A DNA stretch of 9,294 bases from Colimorpha_A sp900556615. Its GTDB lineage: Bacteria > Bacillota > Clostridia > Oscillospirales > CAG-272. Location: NCBI GenBank assembly GCA_963598415.1, contig CAVBUH010000104.1:1-9294 (forward strand), written 5' to 3'. How positions within the stretch are numbered: the stretch's first letter is position 1; each line of letters starts with the position of its first letter. Shown here piece after piece: positions 1-7,932 of the stretch. A program made the position numbers and the translations under genes. The notes beneath the pieces were generated by a model. That model saw only the letters and a list, made by a program, of their open reading frames with translations, did no database searches and was not told the DNA's origin.

Positions 1-22
1 CTAAATTATTGTTTATAAAGAT

Positions 23-29
23 AGGAGGG
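23..29 (+). promoter_or_regulatory. Shine-Dalgarno site of the first gene
   Basis: AGGAGGG lies six bases before the ATG at 36, which is ideal spacing. It sets the start at MNRFDDEDK rather than at the upstream in-frame TTG at position 9, which has no ribosome binding site in view. A TATAAA-like stretch at 14-19 is too close to this site to act as its promoter, so transcription probably enters from outside the window. Confidence 0.8.
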
Positions 30-35
30 TCGGAA

Positions 36-826
36 ATGAATAGGTTTGATGATGAAGATAAGATAATATCTCAATTTCAGAGAGTAAACGACAATGAGGT
101 TATGTTTGCCACTCAGTCTGAGACGATTGAAGCTGTTTATTTATCAATTCATACGGAAACCTTATGGAACAACTGGGTAAATAGTTCCGGTAAGTCTGAC
201 CCGCCACCTGATTATTATTCGCCAAAAGACGAACTGATGATGGATGTTATGCGAGTTGACGACCACGCTTTTGTAGATAAAAAAGGAAAAATTCAAAATC
301 CGACAAACGCCGGAGAAAGCAAGCTTTATAAAGAACTTAAAGAAAGTGGCATACAAGATATATTTCTAATGCAGAACTTATAGTTAATGCCAAGACGCTT
401 CTTCCGTCAGAGCAAGACCACAACTATTTGTTCTACAAATCAAATTTTGAGCGTGTAGTTTCTGAACACATAAAAAAACTTCCGCTTTACCAAAGCAACC
501 ATATCGGTTACAAAACCGTTTTGTTTGTTATGGATGAGTCCTCTGCGTATCTTCAATGTGAAAACAATAAGCCGAATATGGATGAAGCACACGAAGGCGA
601 AATGATAGCAGGAAAACCGCACTTTTTCTTTTGGGATGAAAACTTTGTAAATGTCTTTTTACATAGCGGAATTGATTACTTGATTTGGTATGCACCATAC
701 AAACTGCTCAGAACCTCACAAGGAATTTTTGAACTTCCTAAGGTTGTGATGTTTGACTGTAAAACCGGAAACTACGATAATTTAATCAAGTATAACGAAG
801 AAAGAATATGCAGCTCCGAGCTGTAA
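36..826 (+). pseudogene. Conserved-type protein of unknown function, broken by a frameshift
   Basis: I do not recognise this family. The first part (36-383) reads in one frame and stops at a TAG at 381-383. The second part is open from 341 to 826 in the -1 frame and reads naturally across the junction (AELIVNAKTLLPSEQDHNYL, then FYKSNFERVV). It has no ribosome binding site of its own; its first usable codon is a TTG at 428. Restoring one base, for example one more T in the run at 363-365, would give an uninterrupted protein of about 263 residues. The product looks soluble, with no signal peptide or membrane segment. Its second half has hydrophobic strands and acidic residues (YKTVLFVMDESS, HFFFWDENF), but I cannot identify a catalytic motif. 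It ends 16 bases before hsdR, so it was probably a co-transcribed accessory or cargo gene of the restriction locus. It could instead be an intact gene with a sequencing error. Confidence 0.7.
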
Positions 827-829
827 AAA

Positions 830-834
830 AGGAG
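830..834 (+). promoter_or_regulatory. Shine-Dalgarno site that decides the hsdR start
   Basis: AGGAG follows the upstream stop codon at 824-826. Two in-frame ATGs follow, at 837 and 843. The first is only two bases from the site, too close for normal initiation. The second is eight bases away, so 843 is preferred. Confidence 0.65.
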
Positions 835-842
835 AAATGAAA

Positions 843-3800
843 ATGCCGGGATTATATACCGAAGCCGATTATGAAAATTCAGTAATCGAGCTGTTCAGAA
901 ATGATTTGGGATACGAGTACGCATACGGTCCCGATATTGAAAGAGACTTTTACAGTCCGTTATATGAGGAAGTTCTGCTTGACTCTCTGTACCGCTTGAA
1001 CAGAGGTCTGCCTGATGACGCAATTCAGGACGCCTTATTTAAGCTGAAGAATTTTGAAAACGGAGAACTTGTGCAGAAAAACGCCGTGTTTATGGACTAT
1101 CTGCAAAACGGTATCCCGGTAAGATATTTTGTTGACGGTGAGGAGCGTTCCTCTATCGTCTATCTTGTTGACTACAAAAATCCCGACAAGAACTCCTTTA
1201 TCGTAGCAAATCAATGGACTTTCATTGAAAACAGCAATAAACGCCCTGATGTAATTCTCTTTTTGAACGGCTTGCCGGTTGTATTGGTTGAGCTTAAATC
1301 TCCGTCCCGTGAAGAAACGGACGCTTCCGAAGCGTACAGGCAGCTCCGTAACTATATGAAAGAAATTCCGTCTATGTTCATTTACAACGCAATTTGCGTA
1401 ATGAGCGACCAGTTGACCTCTAAAGCGGGTACGATCACCTCCGGTGAAGACCGCTTTATGGAGTGGAAAACAAAAGACGGCGACTATGAAAACACGCAGT
1501 ATGCACAGTTTGATACTTTCTTTGAGGGTATGTTCCAAAAGGCACGACTGCTTGATATAATAAAAAACTTTATTTGCTTTTCTAACGAGGGTATCAATTC
1601 GTTTAAGATACTTGCAGGATATCATCAATACTTTGCGGTCAGAAAAGCGATTGAATCTACAAAGCACGCTACAGTTACCGACGGTAAAGGCGGTGTATTT
1701 TGGCACACCCAAGGCAGCGGAAAGTCGCTATCTATGGTGTTCTATGCCCATTTGTTGCAAGAAGCGTTAGACAGCCCGACGATTGTTGTTATCACAGACA
1801 GAAACGACCTTGACGACCAGCTTTACGGTCAGTTTGCAAAGTGCAAAGACTTTTTAAGGCAAGAGCCAATGCACGCCGAAAGCAGAGAAAACTTAAAATC
1901 TCTCCTTGCCGGCAGACAGGCAAACGGTATTATTTTTACCACTATGCAAAAGTTTGAGGAGTCTCACGAAGCGTTATCCGAACGCCACAACATTGTGGTT
2001 ATGGCAGACGAAGCACACCGTGGACAATACGGACTGACTGAAACCGTGGACGCTAAAACCGGTAAGGTCAAAATCGGTACGGCTCGTGTTATCCGCAACA
2101 CCCTACCTAACGCTACATATATCGGTTTTACAGGCACACCTATTTCTTCAAAAGACCGTAGCACCCGTGAAGTATTCGGTGACTATATCGACATTTACGA
2201 TATGACACAGGCGGTTGAGGACGGTGCTACACGCCCGGTTTATTACGAAAGCCGTGTTATCAAGCTCAATCTCGACGAAGCAACGCTGCGGCTGATTGAT
2301 ACCGAGTATGATATTATGTCCGCCAACGCAGACGAAGAAGTTATCGAAAAGAGCAAGCGTGAACTCGGTCAGATGGAAGCAATCCTTGGCAATGATAACA
2401 CCATCAATTCGCTTGTAAGCGATATACTCGACCACTACGAGAACAACAGAGAAAATCTGCTGACAGGTAAAGCAATGATTGTTGCTTACTCTCGTCCTAT
2501 CGCTATGAAAATTTACAAGCGTATTTTAGAGTTGCGCCCTGCTTGGACGGAAAAAGTTGCGGTTGTAATGACTTCCGGCAACAACGACCCGGAAGAATGG
2601 CGTGAGATAATCGGCAACAAGCACCACAAGGACGAGCTTGCAAAGAAATTCAAAGACAACAACAGTCCGCTTAAAATTGCAATCGTTGTAGATATGTGGC
2701 TCACAGGCTTTGATGTGCCGTCCCTTGCCACTATGTATGTTTACAAGCCGATGTCGGGACACAATCTTATGCAGGCTATTGCCCGTGTAAACCGTGTGTT
2801 CCGTGACAAAGAAGGCGGTCTTGTTGTTGACTATGTGGGTATTGCAACAGCACTTAAAAAGGCAATGAACGACTACACCGCCCGTGATAAAAAGAATTAT
2901 GGCGACACCGATGTTGCAAAGGTTGCGTTCCCGAAATTCCAAGAAAAGCTGTCCGTCTGCCGTGATAAGTTCCACGGATTTGATTATTCTAAGTTCCAAA
3001 CCGGCACAGACCTTGAAAGGTCTAAGACTATTAGTGGCGCTGTCAACTTCATTATGGGCAGAGAAAAAATTGACGATAAGGACTCGTTCGTAAAAGAAGC
3101 GCTTATGCTTCATCAGGCTTTGTCACTTTGCTCCTCTATGGTCGATGAGGACGACCGTATCGAAGCAGCGTTCTTTGAGTCTGTGCGTGTACTCGTTTTA
3201 AGACTTGCAAACACAGGTGTCGGCAAAAAAATATCCCTGCCCGAAATGAACGCAAGGATTAACGAACTCTTAAAGCAGAGTATCAAAAGCGAAGGTGTTA
3301 TCAACCTTTTCTCGGATATAAAAGAAGAATTTTCACTCTTTGACCCGAAGTTCCTGCAAGAAGTTGCTAATATGAAAGAAAAGAACCTTGCCGTTGAGCT
3401 TTTGAAAAAGTTGATTGCAGAGCAGGTTTCTGTTTACCGCAGGACGAATGTTGTTAAGTCCGAAAAGTTCAGTGAGATTATGCAGCGTTCACTTAATGCG
3501 TATTTGAACGGTATGTTGACCAATGAAGAAGTAATTGAAGAAATGCTGAAACTGGCAAAACAGATTGCAGCGGCGCAAAAAGAGGGCGACCAACTCGGAC
3601 TTACAGCCGATGAGCTTGCTTTCTACGACGCTCTCACGAAGCCACAAGCAATCAAGGACTTCTACGAAAACGACGAACTCATAGCCATTACAAAAGAGCT
3701 TGCCGATACTCTCCGTAGAAACAAGACGATTGACTGGCAAAAGCGTGAGTCAGCAAGAGCAAAAATGCGTATGCTCATAAAGAAACTTTTGAAAAAGCAC

Positions 3801-3887
3801 AAGTACCCGCCGGAGGGTATGGACGACGCAGTTCAAACGGTTATGACCCAATGCGAACTTTGGACAGATAATATGATGGAAGCGTAG
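843..3887 (+). CDS. hsdR: Type I restriction enzyme, R subunit (HsdR)
   Basis: HsdR is the ATP-driven translocase and endonuclease subunit of type I restriction-modification. With HsdM and HsdS it pulls DNA past the bound complex and cuts far from the recognition site. The protein is 1014 residues from ATG 843, the usual size. The N-terminal PD-(D/E)xK nuclease shows D136, E150 and K152 (RPDVILF, VELK), followed by the type I QxxxY motif (Q167, Y171). The superfamily 2 motor has Walker A TQGSGKS (289-295), motif Ia VITDRNDLDDQ, DEAH (389-392), FTGTP (429-433), motif V VVDMWLTGFDVP (about 615-626) and motif VI QAIARVNRVF (about 644-653). The remaining C-terminal stretch is helical, where HsdR docks on the methylase. 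All catalytic residues are present and no break is seen. No methylase or specificity gene lies in the window, so they are probably upstream. Only 17 bases separate its stop from the mcrB start at 3905. Confidence 0.97.
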   Translation: MPGLYTEADYENSVIELFRNDLGYEYAYGPDIERDFYSPLYEEVLLDSLYRLNRGLPDDAIQDALFKLKNFENGELVQKNAVFMDYLQNGIPVRYFVDGEERSSIVYLVDYKNPDKNSFIVANQWTFIENSNKRPDVILFLNGLPVVLVELKSPSREETDASEAYRQLRNYMKEIPSMFIYNAICVMSDQLTSKAGTITSGEDRFMEWKTKDGDYENTQYAQFDTFFEGMFQKARLLDIIKNFICFSNEGINSFKILAGYHQYFAVRKAIESTKHATVTDGKGGVFWHTQGSGKSLSMVFYAHLLQEALDSPTIVVITDRNDLDDQLYGQFAKCKDFLRQEPMHAESRENLKSLLAGRQANGIIFTTMQKFEESHEALSERHNIVVMADEAHRGQYGLTETVDAKTGKVKIGTARVIRNTLPNATYIGFTGTPISSKDRSTREVFGDYIDIYDMTQAVEDGATRPVYYESRVIKLNLDEATLRLIDTEYDIMSANADEEVIEKSKRELGQMEAILGNDNTINSLVSDILDHYENNRENLLTGKAMIVAYSRPIAMKIYKRILELRPAWTEKVAVVMTSGNNDPEEWREIIGNKHHKDELAKKFKDNNSPLKIAIVVDMWLTGFDVPSLATMYVYKPMSGHNLMQAIARVNRVFRDKEGGLVVDYVGIATALKKAMNDYTARDKKNYGDTDVAKVAFPKFQEKLSVCRDKFHGFDYSKFQTGTDLERSKTISGAVNFIMGREKIDDKDSFVKEALMLHQALSLCSSMVDEDDRIEAAFFESVRVLVLRLANTGVGKKISLPEMNARINELLKQSIKSEGVINLFSDIKEEFSLFDPKFLQEVANMKEKNLAVELLKKLIAEQVSVYRRTNVVKSEKFSEIMQRSLNAYLNGMLTNEEVIEEMLKLAKQIAAAQKEGDQLGLTADELAFYDALTKPQAIKDFYENDELIAITKELADTLRRNKTIDWQKRESARAKMRMLIKKLLKKHKYPPEGMDDAVQTVMTQCELWTDNMMEA

Positions 3888-3893
3888 GTTGAC

Positions 3894-3897
3894 GGAG
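3894..3897 (+). promoter_or_regulatory. Shine-Dalgarno site that decides the mcrB start
   Basis: GGAG sits one base before an ATG at 3899 and seven bases before a second in-frame ATG at 3905. The spacing favours 3905. This repeats the paired-ATG arrangement seen at hsdR. Confidence 0.6.
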
Positions 3898-3904
3898 AAT
3901 GAAT

Positions 3905-6034
3905 ATGGATAAGAGATTTCAATGGACAGAATTTTATATGGAGTTGGCTTCTGCCCTACTTCCTTACAAAAACAATAGAAGCGAACTGATTGCCAAGCTC
4001 AAAACCATCTTTGCCGATGCCGGAATGAATTTTCCGTTTAAGGAAAGAGGGAAAGAAGTATATGAGGACATCTGCCCATTTACCGTTTTTGGCTCGTTCA
4101 ACAAGGGTATAACAAATGCCAATCGCATAGCTTTGTTGGAACAATTTGCAAAGCAATTCTCGATTAAGGCTGCCGTACCGACTGAGTTTGACGGCATTCC
4201 GGTAGTAATGAATTTAAGTGCGTGGTTCTTTGCGTATAAAGAAAATCGTGGAGAACACGACATAGATAACCTTTGGGATTTGCTTGAAAAAGCAATAGCA
4301 TATTCCGATGAAGCCTCCACAGATAATAAAAATGCTTTCATTGCTGCTTATGACACAGTTACAAAGCAGAAAATGATTAAGTGGAATATTACGATGGGAC
4401 TTTATTGGGCGAGACCATATACATTCATCAATTTGGACTCTACCAACAGAGCCTTTATTACGGATGTAGACAATATGCCCCATTATTTCACGACCATATT
4501 CTCGGATATAAATAAAGGCTTACCCGACGGAAGAAACTATTTGTTTATGTGCGAGCAGGCAAAGAATGCTCTTAATCAGAAGGAATATGAGTATCACAGT
4601 TTCCCCGAACTGTCTTATTATGCTTGGAAAAGCAACCAATCGGGCAAAACAGAAGAAACCACGACAACCACAGTAGATTCAAATATAAAAGAAACAAATT
4701 ATTGGATTTACTCTCCCGGTGACAACGCTTCAATGTGGGACGAGTTCTATAAATCCGGCATAATGGGTATCGGTTGGGACGATGTTACAGACCTTAAAGG
4801 ATTTTCTTCAAAAGAGGAAATCAAAGATTATATGAAAAAGGTTTACGACCCAAGTTACTCCTACAAAAACAACGCTCATTGCCTTTGGCAGTTTGCAAAT
4901 GAAATCAAAGTCGGCGATGTGATTTTTGTCAAAAAAGGAATGCATAAAATTATCGGCAAAGGCATTGTAACTTCCGATTATATTTATGATACATCAAGAA
5001 GCACATACAAGCACATTAGAAAAGTTGACTGGCAAAATAAAGGTGAATGGGAACATCCCGGTCAGGCAGTTATGAAAACGCTCACCAACATATCGGCTTA
5101 CCCCGATTATGTTCAAAAGCTGCTTGCTTTGTTTGCGGAAGATACTTCTGAGGAAGTATCGGAACAAAAGGAAATCAAATATCCGTTGTATTCAAAAGAT
5201 GATTTTCTGAATGAAGTCTATATGGACGAAGATACATATAACACTCTGACGGAATTGCTTGAAGCAAAATACAATGTTATTCTGCAAGGCGCACCCGGTG
5301 TCGGAAAGACTTTTGCGGCAAAGAGACTTGCTTACTCTATAATGGGACAGAAAGACACAAGCCGTGTAGCAATGGTACAGTTTCATCAAAGCTACTCTTA
5401 TGAAGATTTCATTCAAGGGTACAGACCGTCAAAAGACGGCTTTGAACTTGAAAACGGAACATTCTATAAGTTTTGCAAAGAAGCGGAAGAAGATAATGAA
5501 CGCCCTTATTTCTTTATTATTGATGAAATTAACCGTGGTAATTTGAGCAAAATTCTCGGTGAACTTATGATGTTAATCGAGAAAGATAAGCGTGGCGAAA
5601 AAATCAAACTGCTTTATTCTAATGAATGGTTTACTGTACCTCAGAATGTCAGAATTATAGGTATGATGAACACCGCTGACAGAAGCCTTGCATTAATGGA
5701 TTATGCGTTGAGGAGAAGATTTGCTTTCTTTGATTTCGCACCGGCGTTTTCTTCGGAAGGCTTCAAGAATTACTTGGCGGAAAAGAATTCTCAAAAATTA
5801 GAGAGTCTGATAACTGCCGTTGAGTCACTTAATAACACCATTTCTTCTGATGAGTCATTGGGAGATGGTTTCAGAATCGGTCACAGCTATTTCTGTACCG
5901 ATGGAGAAATTACTGATGAATGGCTCAAATCCGTTGTGGAATATGAAGTAATACCGCTTATCAAAGAATACTGGTTTGACGAGCCGACAAAAGTTAGAGA
6001 TTGGTCTGCCACTTTAAGGAGTGCAATTAAATGA
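3905..6034 (+). CDS. mcrB: McrB-type GTPase of a type IV restriction system
   Basis: McrB recognises modified DNA, forms AAA+ rings that hydrolyse GTP, and recruits the nuclease McrC. The protein is 709 residues from ATG 3905, longer than E. coli McrB (459) because of its N-terminal modules. Residues 1 to about 240 form a domain I cannot name (opens RFQWTEFYMELASALLPYKN, ends near YWARPYTFINLD). A Thr/Glu-rich linker follows (about 248-260). Residues about 264-410 look like an EVE/PUA-type domain (NYWIYSPG, GIGWDDV, IKVGDVIFVKKG, IIGKGIV), a fold known to bind modified bases. The AAA+ domain has Walker A GAPGVGKT (462-469), the McrB-typical VQFHQSYSYEDFIQGYRP, Walker B FFIIDEINRGN (D540, E541), the McrB signature MNTADRS (588-594) and the arginine stretch ALRRRF. 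GFRIGHSYFC also matches E. coli McrB from memory. Its TGA overlaps the mcrC ATG, implying coupled translation. The GTPase assignment is certain; the modification it reads is unknown. Confidence 0.96.
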   Translation: MDKRFQWTEFYMELASALLPYKNNRSELIAKLKTIFADAGMNFPFKERGKEVYEDICPFTVFGSFNKGITNANRIALLEQFAKQFSIKAAVPTEFDGIPVVMNLSAWFFAYKENRGEHDIDNLWDLLEKAIAYSDEASTDNKNAFIAAYDTVTKQKMIKWNITMGLYWARPYTFINLDSTNRAFITDVDNMPHYFTTIFSDINKGLPDGRNYLFMCEQAKNALNQKEYEYHSFPELSYYAWKSNQSGKTEETTTTTVDSNIKETNYWIYSPGDNASMWDEFYKSGIMGIGWDDVTDLKGFSSKEEIKDYMKKVYDPSYSYKNNAHCLWQFANEIKVGDVIFVKKGMHKIIGKGIVTSDYIYDTSRSTYKHIRKVDWQNKGEWEHPGQAVMKTLTNISAYPDYVQKLLALFAEDTSEEVSEQKEIKYPLYSKDDFLNEVYMDEDTYNTLTELLEAKYNVILQGAPGVGKTFAAKRLAYSIMGQKDTSRVAMVQFHQSYSYEDFIQGYRPSKDGFELENGTFYKFCKEAEEDNERPYFFIIDEINRGNLSKILGELMMLIEKDKRGEKIKLLYSNEWFTVPQNVRIIGMMNTADRSLALMDYALRRRFAFFDFAPAFSSEGFKNYLAEKNSQKLESLITAVESLNNTISSDESLGDGFRIGHSYFCTDGEITDEWLKSVVEYEVIPLIKEYWFDEPTKVRDWSATLRSAIK

Positions 6035-7059
6035 TTCGCATACAGAACATATACTATATGCTTTCATATGCGTTTCAGGTTCTCAACGAAGATGGCTATA
6101 AACAGGTTGCTACCGAAGAATTCGAAAATGCAGCTGAACTATGTGCTGCCATATTGGTAAAAGGTGTTTCTTCTCAGCTAAAACGAGGATTGGGCAAAGA
6201 GTATATTGTTCAAACGGAGGAATTATCTACATTAAGGGGTAAAATTGATATTTCTGCTTCGGTAAAAGAGCAAACTATGCTGAGAAAACGCCTTGTCTGC
6301 AACTATGATGAGTTTTCGGTCAATTCATATATGAATAGAATTATCCGAACAACAATGGACACTCTCGTAAGAAGCAATATCAGCAAGGACAGAAAAAAAC
6401 AGCTTCGTAAGCTCCTCATTTATTTTGCAGAAGTCGAACCTTTGAACCGTGAGAGCATAAATTGGAAGCTTCAATTTAATAAGAATAATCAAACCTATCA
6501 GATGTTGATTTCAATTTGTTATCTGATACTCAAAGGTTTGCTACAAACAACCTCTGATGGAAGTACAAAGTTAATGGATTTCCTTGATGAGCAGCGTATG
6601 TGCAGGCTTTATGAAAAGTTTATCCTTGAGTATTTTAAAAAGGAACACCCCGAAGTTAAGGCGTCGGCTTCTCAAATTCCGTGGGATACAGATGATGGAT
6701 ACAGAGAAATGCTCCCTGTTATGCAGAGCGATATAATGTTAAAACAGGGAGACAGAACATTGGTTATAGACGCCAAGTATTACGCCCATACAACGCAGAA
6801 GCAGTACGATGTGAACACTTTGCATTCGGGCAATCTCTATCAGATTTTCACTTATGTAAAAAATCTTGATACAGGAAATACCGGCAATGTGTCGGGAATG
6901 CTGCTCTATGCTAAGACTGACGAATTGGTGCTGCCGAATAACAATTATAAAATGGGCGGAAATGCAATCTCGGTCAAAACGCTTAATTTGGATTGCGATT
7001 TTGCAGAAATCAGAAAACAGTTAGATGATATAGTCGATTTATATTTTGAATACAAATAA
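6031..7059 (+). CDS. mcrC: McrC nuclease subunit of the McrBC restriction system
   Basis: McrC is the endonuclease that joins the McrB ring, stimulates its GTPase activity and cuts DNA between two modified sites. The protein is 342 residues, close to E. coli McrC (348), so it is complete. It opens with the family-typical RIQNIYYMLSYAF, followed by a conserved KGVSSQLKRGLGKEY region and LSTLRGKID. The catalytic PD-(D/E)xK core is near the C-terminus: D234 in MQSDIML, then D247 and K249 in LVIDAKYY, then a YQIFTYVKNL helix (Q271, Y275) equivalent to the QxxxY element. The DxK form, in place of ExK, is normal for McrC. The start codon overlaps the mcrB stop as ATGA (6031-6034) and there is no strong independent ribosome binding site, so translation is probably coupled to mcrB and keeps the subunits in proportion. 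It lacks the extra N-terminal domain of the longer McrC forms. Confidence 0.96.
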   Translation: MIRIQNIYYMLSYAFQVLNEDGYKQVATEEFENAAELCAAILVKGVSSQLKRGLGKEYIVQTEELSTLRGKIDISASVKEQTMLRKRLVCNYDEFSVNSYMNRIIRTTMDTLVRSNISKDRKKQLRKLLIYFAEVEPLNRESINWKLQFNKNNQTYQMLISICYLILKGLLQTTSDGSTKLMDFLDEQRMCRLYEKFILEYFKKEHPEVKASASQIPWDTDDGYREMLPVMQSDIMLKQGDRTLVIDAKYYAHTTQKQYDVNTLHSGNLYQIFTYVKNLDTGNTGNVSGMLLYAKTDELVLPNNNYKMGGNAISVKTLNLDCDFAEIRKQLDDIVDLYFEYK

Positions 7060-7085
7060 GATTTTTTTGGGGAAGGTGCGATTGA

Positions 7086-7928
7086 ATGGACGAAGAAAAA
7101 AGTACAGAAACAAATGTGAAAGTATCTTCTTCAGGTAATGTTATTGTATTTCCTGACTTTGAAAAGCTGAAAAGCGAAGTAGAAAAAATGCGTACAGAGC
7201 TGTCAATGCTTTTGCTGGAGCGTGACGAGCTTCAATTCGTTATCTGTAAGAATATTGAGACAGAATATATGCTGAAACTCGGCAGCATTGAGTATAAGGC
7301 ATATGAAGCTCAATGTGCCGCTCTGCGACTGAAAAGAAAAATTGAATTGATTCAGGCAAAGAAAAACAGACAGGAAAAGGTAATTATTTCCGCCATTGAG
7401 GAAACGCTCGACAATGAATTTGCAGAGTATCAAAAACAACTCAACGAGCAGATTGATAAGATGAATGACGCTCTTAAACGAAGTAAGGCGGAAGTCCTGT
7501 CTGACGAAGATAACAAGGAACTTAAAAAGCTCTATCGTAAAATAGTAAAGGCATTACACCCTGATATTAACCCCGATGTTTCAGAAGCACAGGTTCAATT
7601 ATTTGATAATGCAGTATCAGCCTATAAAAGCGGCGATTTGGGAACATTGAGAATTATCGGAGAAATGGTCGGAAACAATCCGCTGCCTGAACAGCATAAG
7701 GACGCTATGACACAGCTTGTCGAAGAACGAGAGCGTTTACAGGGATTACTTAAATCTATAAGAGATAGTATTGAAAATATCAAATCAGAGTATCCGTACA
7801 CGATGAAAGATATTCTTGAGGATACAGCGAAAACCGAGCAGAAGAAGCAAGAACTTGAGGGTATTCTTGAACAGTATAATGAGCTTATCTCGATTTATAA
7901 GGCGAAAATCGAAGAAATGTTGAGGTGA
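7086..7928 (+). CDS. Coiled-coil protein with a degenerate J-domain
   Basis: The protein is 280 residues. Residues about 25-135 and 203-280 are rich in Glu, Lys, Gln and Leu in heptad-like spacing and look like two coiled-coil arms. Between them (about 142-195) is a J-domain-like segment: helix II LKKLYRKIVKALHPD with the HPD triad at 158-160, then helix III LFDNAVSAYKSGDLGTL. The usual helix I motif (YxxLGV) is not visible, so the domain is shortened or divergent. In J-proteins HPD stimulates Hsp70 (DnaK) ATPase. A chaperone role here, such as remodelling McrBC or phage proteins, is inference. The ATG at 7086 follows GGAAGG (7071-7076) by nine bases. The gene lies 26 bases after mcrC and 4 bases before the HIRAN gene, so it probably belongs to the same transcript. 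No signal peptide or membrane segment is seen. It could be a structural coiled-coil partner that keeps only a J-like hairpin. Confidence 0.8.
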   Translation: MDEEKSTETNVKVSSSGNVIVFPDFEKLKSEVEKMRTELSMLLLERDELQFVICKNIETEYMLKLGSIEYKAYEAQCAALRLKRKIELIQAKKNRQEKVIISAIEETLDNEFAEYQKQLNEQIDKMNDALKRSKAEVLSDEDNKELKKLYRKIVKALHPDINPDVSEAQVQLFDNAVSAYKSGDLGTLRIIGEMVGNNPLPEQHKDAMTQLVEERERLQGLLKSIRDSIENIKSEYPYTMKDILEDTAKTEQKKQELEGILEQYNELISIYKAKIEEMLR

Positions 7929-7932
7929 GATT

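Noticed and set aside
428..826. Separate gene starting at TTG 428
   Set aside because: There is no ribosome binding site before it, the frame is already open from 341, and the residues from about 371 on (AELIVNAKTLLPSEQ) read as protein. It is better explained as the second half of a frameshifted gene.
5222..6034. Internal start producing a short McrB form, as in E. coli
   Set aside because: The in-frame ATG at 5222 lies just before the GTPase domain, but no good Shine-Dalgarno site precedes it. A short form is possible but not supported.
7028..7068. Terminator after mcrC, suggested by the seven-T run at 7062-7068
   Set aside because: Only a weak all-AT pairing (ATATA with TATAT) precedes it, more than 15 bases from the T run. 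There is no GC-rich stem, and the next gene starts 18 bases after the run.
3905..7928. CoCoNuT-type system (McrBC-derived, coiled-coil, predicted to target RNA)
   Set aside because: The adjacent coiled-coil protein is suggestive, but McrB has the classical MNTADRS and Walker motifs, McrC is the ordinary short DNA-cleaving type, and no tandem nuclease or coiled-coil fusion on McrB or McrC is seen. A classical McrBC is the simpler reading.
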